64,000 nucleotides of DNA from Chryseobacterium aurantiacum (GCF_003020585.1 NZ_PXUE01000007.1:62001-126000); one strand, 5' to 3'. Positions 42,148-51,290 are shown, numbered from the stretch's first letter. Translations and numbers: made by a program. Notes: a model not told the origin generated them from the letters alone.

Positions 42148-44364
42148 ATGAAAAAAACTATATTCGCTTTATCGCTTATAACCTCTGTGTGCGCTTTCTC
42201 ACAGGAAAAAAGCAATAATACAACCAATGAGAAACAAATTGAAGGGGTTGTTATCACCAAAACTAAAAAAGCCGTTGAACAAAAGGCAGACCGTACCATT
42301 TTCGACTTTTCTGAACAACCTCAGCTGAATAATGGAAATGTTCTGGAGGGATTGAAAAAACTGCCCGGGCTGGTAGCCACTGACCTTGCAGGAATGATGT
42401 ATCAGGGAAAGATTCTGGATGTTTTCTTAAACGGAAGACCATTGAATATTACTTCCAATGATCTAAATGCCTTTCTTGAAGGAATGCCCGCTAACTCTGT
42501 GGATAGAATTGAGGTTATTACCCAGCCGGGAGCTGAGTTTCCTGCTACTTCAGGGGGTGCTATCATGAATATCATCACCAACAAAAATGCAAATAAATAT
42601 TTAACAGCTACTTATTCTGGAAATTATACATTCACGAATTATGAGAAGTTCAGAAGCAGAACCACTAATTCCATTAATCTGAATGCCAGAAATAAGCTTT
42701 TCGGATGGCAGCTTAACGTAGGCCAAAACTACCGCGAAAGTATGCTGGACTCTCAACAGGAAAAAATACTGGATGCCAACTCAGACAGATTTGCCCGAGG
42801 TTATTTTGCAAAAGCAGGTGCTACCTTTGATCTTGGACAAGACAGGTTATTATTGAACTATGATATTTACCACAACAATAATGATAACTATACTCTAAGT
42901 AATGGTATCGCTAATATTCTTGTAAGCTCAAATCCTAATGTATACAAAGAGGGACTTTTTGATGCTTATGATGCAGCAAATACAAACAACGTAAGACAGG
43001 AAGCTGTTGTAACTTATCAAAAACGTTTCTCTGATAAGTCTCAAAAATTAGATTTCCAGTTTGGTTATACAAAATCCAACAGTAAGTTTGGGCAGGACAA
43101 CTTTTACCAAAAAGGAAAATTCACGAGTGATAATCAAGATTTTAATTATTTCAGAGGCAACATCATCAACAATAAATCGGATATGAGAATCGCAAACCTT
43201 AAGGTAGATTATTCTCAGCCGATAAAACTTCTTGATGGTGGAAAAGTAAGTCTTGGAGGATTGTATGAAAGACAGGATTATGATACGGAGAGTTTTGGAC
43301 TTACAAACCTTGAATATCAGAGACAAACTGCATCGACTTATCTAGAGTTTCAGGCTAAGCTGAAGAAATTTGACTTCACATTAGGGTCACGTTTTGAAAA
43401 CTATGATATTTCCGGAGTGACAAGATATTTTGATAAGGATAACAAATTGGTTCAGGCTGACTTGCTTCCTTTTAATAAATTTAAGTTCTTTCCCAATGCC
43501 AGCATTCAGTATAACATGATGAATCAGGTATATGTAGCGGCTAATTATAACAAAAAGATCAGCTTACCTAGTATTTCTGCTCTAAACCCTAATAACACTA
43601 CATTTGGTGGCCCCAATACTCAAATAACCGGTAACCCAAACCTACAGCCTACTATTTTTGACAATTATGAATTAAAGGTTTCTGCTTTTGATTATGCATT
43701 TATCGGCTATAGCGTAAGTTCAGCAACAAATCAGGTTGCGCAGATTGTTAGAAAAAACGGAAATAATCTATACAATCAGCAGGTTAATATATCCAACATG
43801 AAGATTCATAACTTCAATGTGGGACTTCCTATTCCGTTTATGCTTTTCAGTAAGCCATTGAGTGAGGTGATGAAATTTAATTTCAACCCTGATAAAATTA
43901 ATTTCATGTATCTGTATGCGGGATATCAAAAGCATGAAATAGATAACCTCAACAATAAAGGTTTCTGGATATTCAACCTTATGACTCAATTGATTCTTCC
44001 AAAAGGGATCAACATGAATGTAAACTACAGTTATATAACGGCAAAAGGAGGTTACTTCTATTTTACCGCTGACAAACCATTTAATAACTCTTTAAATATT
44101 ACATTGACTAAAAAGTTTATGGATAAGCGTCTAAGTGTTTCTGTATTTGCTAATGATATTTTCAACAGTCAGGTGATGCAGGCTTATTCTAATCTGCCAG
44201 CCAGTGAATCTGTGTTACTTAGAACCAAGTATGACTCAAGAAACTTTGGTATTTCGATCAATTATAAAATTCCTACCAAGAATAAATTGGCCAAGGAAGA
44301 TGCAAGTATCTTAAACCAACCTAAGAAAGAAGATAATGGAGGCGTAATGCAGCAAGGGCAATAG
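42148..44364 (+). CDS. Second outer-membrane beta-barrel receptor-like protein
   Basis: The 738-residue product has a signal peptide (MKKTIFALSLITSVCAFSQ) and the same plug pattern as the preceding gene: EQKADRTIFDFSEQPQLNNGNVLEGLKKLPGL, VFLNGRPLNITSND, VDRIEVITQPGAEFPATSGGAIMNIITNK. The barrel follows, with an asparagine/glutamine-rich tail. It is 99 bases downstream of its paralogue and ends at a strong terminator shared with the thiamin operon on the other strand. The pair probably arose by duplication and may take up related ligands; the ligand is unknown. Confidence 0.87.
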   Translation: MKKTIFALSLITSVCAFSQEKSNNTTNEKQIEGVVITKTKKAVEQKADRTIFDFSEQPQLNNGNVLEGLKKLPGLVATDLAGMMYQGKILDVFLNGRPLNITSNDLNAFLEGMPANSVDRIEVITQPGAEFPATSGGAIMNIITNKNANKYLTATYSGNYTFTNYEKFRSRTTNSINLNARNKLFGWQLNVGQNYRESMLDSQQEKILDANSDRFARGYFAKAGATFDLGQDRLLLNYDIYHNNNDNYTLSNGIANILVSSNPNVYKEGLFDAYDAANTNNVRQEAVVTYQKRFSDKSQKLDFQFGYTKSNSKFGQDNFYQKGKFTSDNQDFNYFRGNIINNKSDMRIANLKVDYSQPIKLLDGGKVSLGGLYERQDYDTESFGLTNLEYQRQTASTYLEFQAKLKKFDFTLGSRFENYDISGVTRYFDKDNKLVQADLLPFNKFKFFPNASIQYNMMNQVYVAANYNKKISLPSISALNPNNTTFGGPNTQITGNPNLQPTIFDNYELKVSAFDYAFIGYSVSSATNQVAQIVRKNGNNLYNQQVNISNMKIHNFNVGLPIPFMLFSKPLSEVMKFNFNPDKINFMYLYAGYQKHEIDNLNNKGFWIFNLMTQLILPKGINMNVNYSYITAKGGYFYFTADKPFNNSLNITLTKKFMDKRLSVSVFANDIFNSQVMQAYSNLPASESVLLRTKYDSRNFGISINYKIPTKNKLAKEDASILNQPKKEDNGGVMQQGQ

Positions 44365-44385
44365 ATTTAAATGATAAAATAAACC

Positions 44386-44424
44386 AAAATGAGGCCGTAA
44401 TAATTTTACGGCCTCATTTTTTAT
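44386..44424 (+). terminator. Bidirectional terminator between barrel gene and thiamin operon
   Basis: A perfect 15-bp stem (44386-44400 and 44406-44420) with a 5-base loop has A-runs on the left and T-runs on the right, so it works for both convergent transcripts. Confidence 0.92.
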
Positions 44425-44450
44425 TTTGATTAATGACTGATGATATATGC

Positions 44451-45161
44451 TTAAAAATCTAGGGTTTGAAATCTCCAGTTCAGGGTATCAACAAGTGTGA
44501 TCTGGTCTAAGGTTACAGGAAGATCTGTGATTATTTTCAAGACCTGAAGTGCCATCATACTTCCTATGATTCCCGGTAAGGCCCCAAGAACGCCCAAACT
44601 ATCACAATCCGGAGCATCTTCATCCAAGGGTGGTTCAGGAAAAAGATCTCTCAAATTTTTGCTTCCTTGATGATTGAAGACTGCCATTTGTCCGGAAAAT
44701 CCTAAAATACTTCCGTAGACCAATGTTTTTTGCAATGTTACACAAGTGTCATTAACTAGATATCTTGTTGAAAAATTATCTGATCCATCTACAATAACAT
44801 CATATTGAGAGAGTATCTCTGAAGCGTTAGTTGGATTAATTTTCTCTTCAATACCTATCACTTTTACTTGTTGATTAAGGTTTTTTACAAAAGTTTCTGC
44901 GCTTTTCACCTTCAGTATTCCCACTCCATTCTCATTATGGATGGTTTGACGGTTCAGGTTATGAAGCTCTACATGGTCAAAGTCAGCAAGTCCTAAAGTT
45001 CCAACCCCCGCAGCTGCTAAATATTGAATCACGGGACTTCCCAATCCGCCTGCTCCTATAACAAGAACTTTTGAAGCCATTATTTTCCTTTGTCCCTCCA
45101 GCCCTATTTCATCAATAAAAATCTGCCGGCTATACCTTTTAAAAATATCTTCGCTTTGCAT
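44451..45161 (-). CDS. thiF: ThiF/MoeB/HesA-family adenylyltransferase
   Basis: This E1-like enzyme adenylates the C-terminal Gly-Gly of a ubiquitin-like sulfur carrier, here most likely ThiS. The nucleotide-binding motif is VLVIGAGGLGSP, followed by LADFDHVELHNLNRQ and DGSDNFSTRYLVND. The CDSLGVLGALPG block holds the conserved Cys near the active site. The paired CxxC zinc motifs of E. coli ThiF and MoeB are missing (RDLFPEPP instead of a CxxP/CxxC type segment). I chose the ATG at 45161 (236 residues); the frame extends to a GTG at 45200 that overlaps thiH. Last gene of the thiamin operon. Confidence 0.85.
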   Translation of the reverse strand: MQSEDIFKRYSRQIFIDEIGLEGQRKIMASKVLVIGAGGLGSPVIQYLAAAGVGTLGLADFDHVELHNLNRQTIHNENGVGILKVKSAETFVKNLNQQVKVIGIEEKINPTNASEILSQYDVIVDGSDNFSTRYLVNDTCVTLQKTLVYGSILGFSGQMAVFNHQGSKNLRDLFPEPPLDEDAPDCDSLGVLGALPGIIGSMMALQVLKIITDLPVTLDQITLVDTLNWRFQTLDF

Positions 45162-45189
45162 TTTGAATATTATCGTTGAATCTTTAGGT

Positions 45190-46311
45190 TTAAAATCCAC
45201 TGTAAACGGAATCCCAATCTTTCATTACAGCATCATAGCCGGATTTTTTAATCATATTCCTAATCTCCTCCATGCTTCGTTCATCACTGGTTTCAAATTG
45301 TTCCAGAGATTCTTTATCCACAGAGTATCCACCCGGATTGGTTTTTGAACCGGCACTCATTGCTGTAGCGCCAAGTGATACAATATGATTTCGAAATACC
45401 TCATTTTCTCTTGTAGATATTGATATTTCAAGATCTTCATTCCAAATTCTGTAGGCACAGATCAATTGCAGTAAGTCTTTATCTTCCATGATAAAATTAG
45501 GTTCAATAATTCCTTCTGCCGGCCTAAGTCTTGGAAAGGATACCGAAAACTTGCTTTTCCAGTATTGCTTCTGGAGATAATCAATGTGAAGAGCATTGAA
45601 AAAGCTATCCACACGCCAATCTTCCAATCCAAGCAAAACACCTAAGCCCATTTTATGAATTCCCGCTCTCCCAATTCTGTCAGGAGTATCCAGGCGAAAA
45701 TGAAAGTTTGATTTTTTACCCTTTGGATGGTATTCTTTATATACTTCCTGATGATAGGTTTCCTGATATACCAATACGGAATGTACTCCCTCTTCATGAA
45801 GAAGTCTGTACTCTTCTTCTTCCAAAGGCTGAACTTCAATGGAAATATTGGAAAAAAGAGGTCTTAATAAACGAACAGCATTCTTAAAGTAAGGAACCCC
45901 CACTATTTTATTGGCTTCTCCACTCACCAGCAAAACATGATTAACGCTCATTGACTTCAAAACGGAGGCTTCAATCATTAATTCCGAATCGGTAAGGGTT
46001 TTTCTCCTTAAATTATTATCCAAACTGAAACCGCAATAGGTACAAATGTTCTGACATTCATTGCTGAGGTACAATGGAGCATATAACTGGATGGTTTTTC
46101 CGAAGCGTTTTTGGGTAAGAGATCGAGTCATCTTTGCCATGAGTTCCAATTCCTGTGAGGCAGCCGGAGAAAGCAGAATCAGAAAATCGTCCAATGTTTT
46201 ATTCTTTTTCTGAAGACTGTTCTGAACATCAGATATACTTACCTTTTCAAGTCTAGCTTTTACCTCATCCCACTGGTATTGTTCAAAAACATCTTTAAAG
46301 CTATTCATCAT
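45190..46311 (-). CDS. thiH: 2-iminoacetate synthase (radical SAM)
   Basis: ThiH cleaves tyrosine by radical SAM chemistry to give dehydroglycine for the thiazole ring. The cluster motif is CQNICTYC (C86, C90, C93). The following GFSLDNN and the C-terminal GATAMSAGSKTNPGGY block are typical of ThiH. At 373 residues it has the usual length. It lies 8 bases after thiG. ThiH rather than ThiO is the anaerobic-type route to dehydroglycine. Confidence 0.95.
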   Translation of the reverse strand: MMNSFKDVFEQYQWDEVKARLEKVSISDVQNSLQKKNKTLDDFLILLSPAASQELELMAKMTRSLTQKRFGKTIQLYAPLYLSNECQNICTYCGFSLDNNLRRKTLTDSELMIEASVLKSMSVNHVLLVSGEANKIVGVPYFKNAVRLLRPLFSNISIEVQPLEEEEYRLLHEEGVHSVLVYQETYHQEVYKEYHPKGKKSNFHFRLDTPDRIGRAGIHKMGLGVLLGLEDWRVDSFFNALHIDYLQKQYWKSKFSVSFPRLRPAEGIIEPNFIMEDKDLLQLICAYRIWNEDLEISISTRENEVFRNHIVSLGATAMSAGSKTNPGGYSVDKESLEQFETSDERSMEEIRNMIKKSGYDAVMKDWDSVYSGF

Positions 46312-46319
46312 GTTAATTT

Positions 46320-47096
46320 TTATTCAAATAAAAACGAGGTTAATGGGCTGGAAGCTTCTGCATGGTTAGCTATGGCTCCTAACCCTGACTCAAATGCTCT
46401 TCTTCCTGCAATGACTCCTTCTTTAAAGGCAACAGCCATATTCACGGGGTTTCTGGCAACTGCAATTGCTGTATTGACAAGAACTGCATCAGCCCCCATT
46501 TCCATTGCTTTGGCGGCATCAGAGGGCGCTCCAATTCCTGCATCTACTACTACCGGAACTTTACTTTGGCTGATGATAATCTCTAAAAAGTCTAATGTCC
46601 TTAATCCTTTATTGGTTCCTATGGGTGCTCCCAAAGGCATTACCACGGCAGTTCCTGCATCTTCTAAGCGTTTACACAAAACCGGATCTGCATGAATGTA
46701 AGGCATTACCACAAATCCAAGCTTTGCCAATTCTTCCGTTGCATAAAGGGTTTCAATAGGGTCTGGCAATAAATATTTCGGGTCTGGATGAATCTCAAGC
46801 TTAACCCAGTTGGTTTCCAGGGCTTCTCTTGCCAATTGTGCTGCCAATACGGCTTCTTTAGCTGTTCTTGCTCCTGAGGTATTGGGTAAAAGATGAACTT
46901 TTGTATCTCTTAATGAGTCCAGAAGATCGTCTTCAGCGGACTGGGCATCGATTCTTTTCAAGGCCATCGTTACCATATCGGTTTCTGATGCAACGACGGA
47001 TGCAGCCATATCCACAAGGCTTCCGAACTTTCCTGTCCCTAAAAACAGTCTTGATTCAAAGGTTCTGTCTGCTATTATTAATTTTTGATTATGCAT
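46320..47096 (-). CDS. thiG: Thiazole synthase
   Basis: ThiG builds the thiazole phosphate from DXP, ThiS-thiocarboxylate and dehydroglycine. Recognisable blocks are SRLFLGTGKFGS, LPNTSGARTAKEAVLAA, VKLEIHPDPKYLLPD and VVDAGIGAPSDAAKAMEMGADAVLVNTAIA. At 258 residues it is complete. It overlaps the end of thiE by 8 bases and precedes thiH, with which it forms a complex in the known pathway. Confidence 0.96.
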   Translation of the reverse strand: MHNQKLIIADRTFESRLFLGTGKFGSLVDMAASVVASETDMVTMALKRIDAQSAEDDLLDSLRDTKVHLLPNTSGARTAKEAVLAAQLAREALETNWVKLEIHPDPKYLLPDPIETLYATEELAKLGFVVMPYIHADPVLCKRLEDAGTAVVMPLGAPIGTNKGLRTLDFLEIIISQSKVPVVVDAGIGAPSDAAKAMEMGADAVLVNTAIAVARNPVNMAVAFKEGVIAGRRAFESGLGAIANHAEASSPLTSFLFE

Positions 47097-47709
47097 ATAT
47101 CATTGCTTTTTTAAATTCATTAATGATGGAGGGCTGAGTCGTAATATGCCCTGAAACAGCTACTCCATAAATTCCAATCTGCTGTAGACGGGTAATATCT
47201 TCAAGGGCAACACCTCCAATGGCAAATATCTTGGGGATTTCTGTTAATTTTTCCTGCAAATGGTTAATAATTTCCTGATATCCCTCAAATCCCAGAATAG
47301 GACTGAGTTTTTCCTTAGTAGAGGTAAACCTCAAGGGTCCTAAGCCTATGTAATCACATGATTCGTTTATTCTTTGGAGTACGTCAGAAAGTGTATTAGC
47401 TGTTCCGCCAATAATTTTATTTCCTCCTAAAATAAGCCTTGCTTCTTCAATAGAACCGTCATTCAATCCTAAATGAACACCGTCAGCCTCTATATTTTTT
47501 GCCAACTGAACATGATCATTGATGATACAAACTGCCTGATATTCTGAACAAAGTTGTTTTGATATTTCGCAAAGACTGATTAATTCATTTTCAGGGGCAT
47601 TTTTCCAACGGGTCTGTACCCATTTTATTCCGTTATCCAAAGCTTTACGAATATTGAATTCCTGCTCCTGAAACGTATTTCCCTGTGATATGTATTGTAG
47701 TTTTTCCAT
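47089..47709 (-). CDS. thiE: Thiamine phosphate synthase
   Basis: ThiE joins HMP-pyrophosphate and thiazole phosphate into thiamin phosphate. The TIM-barrel signatures are present: VQTRWKN, CIINDHVQLAKNIEADGVHLG, IGGTANTLSDVL, IGLGPLRFTSTKEKLSP and IFAIGGV. At 206 residues it is standard length. A second, more divergent ThiE-like gene lies upstream in the same operon, and this copy, which keeps the ND...HLG substrate-binding block, is the likely true synthase. Confidence 0.93.
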   Translation of the reverse strand: MEKLQYISQGNTFQEQEFNIRKALDNGIKWVQTRWKNAPENELISLCEISKQLCSEYQAVCIINDHVQLAKNIEADGVHLGLNDGSIEEARLILGGNKIIGGTANTLSDVLQRINESCDYIGLGPLRFTSTKEKLSPILGFEGYQEIINHLQEKLTEIPKIFAIGGVALEDITRLQQIGIYGVAVSGHITTQPSIINEFKKAMIYA

Positions 47710-47714
47710 AGTTA

Positions 47715-48455
47715 CTATGCATGTATTCCCAGTAAAGAGGGACTGCTTTTTAAAAATTTTTCGATATATAATTTTCCTTTTCTACAGGCAGTTTCCAGAT
47801 TTTCACCTTTAGCCAGCTCTCCTGCAATTGCTGAAGACAAAACGCATCCTGATCCATGTTTTGGATGGTATACAAAATCTCCGTTGCTTGGTGCCAGCAA
47901 GGTTTCAATTCCGTCTTCAACTAAAACATCCGTTCCTAAAAGGTCTTCCCTATGTCCTCCTTTGATAAGCACTGAACATGCACTTTCTTTTGACAGAAGA
48001 TCATTATCCTTTAAAACACTGTATTCATTATAGTTAGGCGTAATTAAACTGATCTCGTCTACTCTGTTTTTCAACAAGGAAAGTGTTTTAAGGTTGAAAA
48101 AAGTAAATTCTGACGTGCTCTTCAATACAGGATCCCAAACAATTTTAGCATCAGCACGACAAGCCTTAACTGTGTTGATAATTTCAATCAGAAATTCAGC
48201 ATCCTTTACAATTCCAATTTTCACAACGGAAACCGGATAATGGCTCATCAATACATTAATTTCCCTGACAATCTCATCTATGGATCTCCATTCCAGACTA
48301 AGACATTGAGAATCCGTCTGTAAGGTAAGGGCCGTACATATTCCCAATCCCATTACTTTTATTTGTTCCAGCGTTTTAATATCTGACAACAAACCGGCTC
48401 CTCCACTTGGATCAAAACCAGCAATGCTTATAACGAAGGGATATTCTTTCTGCAT
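47715..48455 (-). CDS. thiD: Hydroxymethylpyrimidine/phosphomethylpyrimidine kinase
   Basis: ThiD phosphorylates HMP twice. The ribokinase-like fold starts ISIAGFDPSGGAGLLSDIKTLE and has VWDPVLKSTS, LITPNYNE and the anion-hole motif HGSGCVLSSAIAG. At 246 residues it is complete. It overlaps the upstream ThiE-like gene by 28 bases and is 5 bases before thiE. Confidence 0.95.
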   Translation of the reverse strand: MQKEYPFVISIAGFDPSGGAGLLSDIKTLEQIKVMGLGICTALTLQTDSQCLSLEWRSIDEIVREINVLMSHYPVSVVKIGIVKDAEFLIEIINTVKACRADAKIVWDPVLKSTSEFTFFNLKTLSLLKNRVDEISLITPNYNEYSVLKDNDLLSKESACSVLIKGGHREDLLGTDVLVEDGIETLLAPSNGDFVYHPKHGSGCVLSSAIAGELAKGENLETACRKGKLYIEKFLKSSPSLLGIHA

Positions 48456-49018
48456 TCTTTAAAAACTTTTAAGGGTTCGTTACTTTCCCAAATTGCTCCT
48501 AATAAAGCCACTCCGTCTACTCCAGCCTCAAAAGCTTCGTGAATATGATCAGCATCAATTCCTCCCAGGCCAACCAATTTTACCTCCGGATTATTTCTTT
48601 GCCTTACACTATCCATTATCGTTGAATCAGCACCGTATCCTTTTTTGGAAATACTCGGAAAGAATGGACTTATAAAGGCGTATTCCCATTCTTTTTCCAA
48701 CATATTATAGGCTGTAATGTCATGCACAGAGGTTGAAATAATATTTTCAGTCATCCATGTCTTGTACTTGCCTTGCCTTCGATCCTCTTCTCTAAAATGA
48801 AATCTGGAAATATTGTAATCTTTTCCAACCTCATAATGAGTATGCAAAATCAATTGAGGATAAAAAGAGTCATCAATACTGTTTATAAAACCGTTCACTT
48901 CTTCTCTATTGATCCAAGGTTTTCTGATATGAAGCAAATCCAGACCCTCATGAAACATTTGATTAATAATCTCAGGTTCATTAGGAATTATTGTTTCAGG
49001 AGTGATAACGAGGATCAT
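48428..49018 (-). CDS. ThiE/TenI-like protein
   Basis: The 196-residue protein has a TMP synthase-type TIM barrel: LLHIRKPWINREEV, FHFREEDRR, STSVHDI, YAFISPFFPSISKKGYG and LVGLGGIDADHIHEAFEAGVDGVALLGAI. The substrate-binding INDxxxLA...DGVHLG block of true ThiE is absent (LILHTHYEVGKDYNISRFHF). It therefore fits TenI-type thiazole tautomerases better than a second synthase. TenI aromatises the ThiG product and often sits in thi operons, which fits its place between thiC and thiD. It overlaps thiC by four bases. Confidence 0.8.
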   Translation of the reverse strand: MILVITPETIIPNEPEIINQMFHEGLDLLHIRKPWINREEVNGFINSIDDSFYPQLILHTHYEVGKDYNISRFHFREEDRRQGKYKTWMTENIISTSVHDITAYNMLEKEWEYAFISPFFPSISKKGYGADSTIMDSVRQRNNPEVKLVGLGGIDADHIHEAFEAGVDGVALLGAIWESNEPLKVFKECRKNIPSL

Positions 49019-50826
49019 ATATAAATTTCCTTTCCTTTTTCTATAAACTCTTGTGATTTATCCAGCATTCCCTGTTCTGCAGATTCACGAATTTCCTGTG
49101 TAATCTTCATGGAGCAGAATTTGGGTCCGCACATAGAACAGAAATGGGCAATTTTTGCTCCGTCAGCAGGAAGGGTTTCATCATGATAAGATCTTGCCGT
49201 ATCGGGATCTAGTGAAAGGTTGAACTGATCTTCCCATCTGAATTCAAATCTGGCTTTACTTAATGCATTATCTCTATATTGTGATCCGGGATGTCCTTTT
49301 GCCAAATCTGCTGCGTGGGCTGCTAACTTATAGGTAATTACCCCTACTTTTACATCATCTTTATTGGGAAGCCCTAAGTGTTCTTTAGGGGTTACATAGC
49401 AAAGCATTGCACATCCGAACCATCCTATCATTGCGGCTCCAATTCCAGATGTAATATGATCATAACCCGGCGCAATATCTGTAGTTAAGGGACCTAAGGT
49501 ATAAAATGGAGCTTCCTGGCATTCTTCCAATTGCTTTTCCATATTTTCCTTGATCATGTGCATGGGAACGTGTCCCGGACCTTCAATCATGACCTGTATA
49601 TTATGTTTCCATGCAATTTTTGTAAGCTCACCTAAGGTTTCCAGCTCTGCAAACTGAGCGGCATCATTGGCATCAGCAATAGAACCAGGACGAAGACCAT
49701 CTCCCAGAGAAAAAGCTACATCATACTTCTTCATGATCTCGCAAATCTCTTCGAAATGAGTATATAAAAAGCTTTCTTTATGATGGAAAAGACACCATTT
49801 TGCCATAATGGATCCTCCTCGGGAGACAATTCCAGTTACTCTGTTTGCTGTTAAATGAATATATCGTAACAAAACTCCGGCATGGATTGTAAAATAAGAC
49901 ACTCCCTGCTCTGCCTGCTCTATTAATGTATCTCTAAAAACTTCCCACGTAAGGTCTTCCGGCACTCCTTTTACCTTTTCCAATGCCTGATAAATGGGAA
50001 CTGTACCAATGGGAACCGGACTGTTTCTGATGATCCACTCTCTTGTTTCATGAATATTCTTTCCTGTTGAAAGATCCATAATGGTATCTGCTCCCCATCG
50101 GCATGCCCAAACTGCTTTCTCCACTTCTTCGTCAATACTTGATGAAACAGCACTATTCCCGATATTGGCATTGATTTTCACTAAAAAGTTTCGCCCGATA
50201 ATCATAGGTTCGCTTTCCGGATGGTTGATGTTATTTGGGATAATAGCTCTACCGGCCGCAATTTCGTCTCTTACAAACTCTGGAGTAATCTTATTCTTGG
50301 GAGTGTTGGCTCCAAAACTATTTCCGGCATGTTGAAAAGACATTTCTTTTGAAACGGTTTCCAGTTGTTCTATACGCTGGTTCTCTCTGATGGCTACATA
50401 TTCCATTTCAGGGGTAATAATTCCCTGTTTTGCATAGTAAAGCTGGGTTAGCTCTTTTCCTTCCTGTGCCACCTTAGGTTTATGATCATAGGCAAAACGT
50501 AATTCGTCAAGCTTTGTATCTGCCAGGCGAGCTTTTCCGTATTCTGATGTAATTCCGTCCAGAATATTAACATCTTTTCTATCCAGAATCCATTGTTCTC
50601 TGATTCTTGGAAGACCTTTTTGAATATCAATTTCTGCATTTTCGTCAGTATAAGGCCCTGAAGTATCATAAACCGTTACCGGAGCATTTTCTTCAAAACC
50701 GCCCTTGCTAAGCTTTGTAGGGCTAAGCTGTATTTCGCGCATTGCTACATTGATAGGATGAATTTTTCCTTCAACATAAATTTTCTTTGAGTTCGGAAAT
50801 GGCGAACACGTAATTGAATGAGCCAT
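49015..50826 (-). CDS. thiC: Phosphomethylpyrimidine synthase
   Basis: ThiC makes HMP phosphate from aminoimidazole ribotide by radical SAM chemistry. Its unusual C-terminal cluster motif is CSMCGPKFC (C563, C566, C571). Earlier blocks GRAIIPNNINHPESEPMIIGRNFLVKINANIGNS and EGPGHVPMHMI are characteristic. At 603 residues it includes the N-terminal region common in bacterial ThiC. It lies 22 bases downstream of thiS. Confidence 0.97.
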   Translation of the reverse strand: MAHSITCSPFPNSKKIYVEGKIHPINVAMREIQLSPTKLSKGGFEENAPVTVYDTSGPYTDENAEIDIQKGLPRIREQWILDRKDVNILDGITSEYGKARLADTKLDELRFAYDHKPKVAQEGKELTQLYYAKQGIITPEMEYVAIRENQRIEQLETVSKEMSFQHAGNSFGANTPKNKITPEFVRDEIAAGRAIIPNNINHPESEPMIIGRNFLVKINANIGNSAVSSSIDEEVEKAVWACRWGADTIMDLSTGKNIHETREWIIRNSPVPIGTVPIYQALEKVKGVPEDLTWEVFRDTLIEQAEQGVSYFTIHAGVLLRYIHLTANRVTGIVSRGGSIMAKWCLFHHKESFLYTHFEEICEIMKKYDVAFSLGDGLRPGSIADANDAAQFAELETLGELTKIAWKHNIQVMIEGPGHVPMHMIKENMEKQLEECQEAPFYTLGPLTTDIAPGYDHITSGIGAAMIGWFGCAMLCYVTPKEHLGLPNKDDVKVGVITYKLAAHAADLAKGHPGSQYRDNALSKARFEFRWEDQFNLSLDPDTARSYHDETLPADGAKIAHFCSMCGPKFCSMKITQEIRESAEQGMLDKSQEFIEKGKEIYI

Positions 50827-50848
50827 AAATATTGGTATTAAATATGAA

Positions 50849-51055
50849 TTAACCGCCCTGAGTGGCAGTAATGATTAAAACTGAATCTTGATCCTTAAGA
50901 AATGTTTCTGCCCAGGCGGACAGCGGAATGATACGATTGTTGAGGGCTACAGCAATACCTTGCTTTTTTCCGGGTAATTCCATAGCCAATAGTGCTTCCA
51001 GGTTTTCAGGAAGTACATTAAATGTTTTTCGGGTGTGGTTGATTATAAGTTCCAT
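50849..51055 (-). CDS. thiS: Sulfur carrier protein ThiS
   Basis: This 68-residue ubiquitin-like protein ends in the required Gly-Gly (ATQGG), which is adenylated by ThiF and thiocarboxylated to donate sulfur for the thiazole. The N-terminal ELIINHTRKTF and LLAMELPGKKQGIAVALNNRIIPLSAW match the ThiS fold. It is the first gene of the thiamin operon, about 70 bases after the TPP riboswitch. Confidence 0.93.
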   Translation of the reverse strand: MELIINHTRKTFNVLPENLEALLAMELPGKKQGIAVALNNRIIPLSAWAETFLKDQDSVLIITATQGG

Positions 51056-51127
51056 TCCTAATATTTTAAATATACTTTAGGAATGGCCATTATTGTACAA
51101 TAGAATGTACAGTAAAAGTCACCTACT

Positions 51128-51203
51128 TTTCCCTACGCTGGTATGATCCAGATCAGGTTCAAAGGGTAAAGTCTCAGTCTGTAAATAACAGACACCCCTA
51201 AAG
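51128..51203 (-). ncRNA. TPP (THI-box) riboswitch of the thiamin operon
   Basis: Minus strand: GGGGTGT, GACTGAGA, TACCCTTTGAACCTGATC, TGGATCATACCAGCGTAGGGA, an almost textbook TPP aptamer. It begins 7 bases after the promoter box and lies 72 bases before the thiS start, controlling the whole eight-gene operon by product feedback. Confidence 0.97.
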
Positions 51204-51210
51204 TATGGGG

Positions 51211-51240
51211 CGAAGTTAGTTATTTTTTCAGAATAGGCAA
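51211..51240 (-). promoter_or_regulatory. Promoter of the thiamin operon
   Basis: Minus strand: TTG (51238-51240), 19 bases, TAACTTCG (51211-51218). Spacing is ideal and the -7 box differs from TAnnTTTG by one base, the same TTCG variant as in front of the TonB receptor riboswitch. Confidence 0.6.
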
Positions 51241-51256
51241 AATTGATTTTTTCAAA

Positions 51257-51290
51257 TAATAAACCACCCCGAAATAGAGGTGGTTTGTTT
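51257..51290 (-). terminator. Hairpin after the pseudouridine synthase gene
   Basis: An 8-bp stem AAACCACC / GGTGGTTT with a 10-base loop is followed on the minus strand by ATTATTT. It lies between the RluA-type gene and the thiamin promoter and probably insulates them. Confidence 0.6.
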
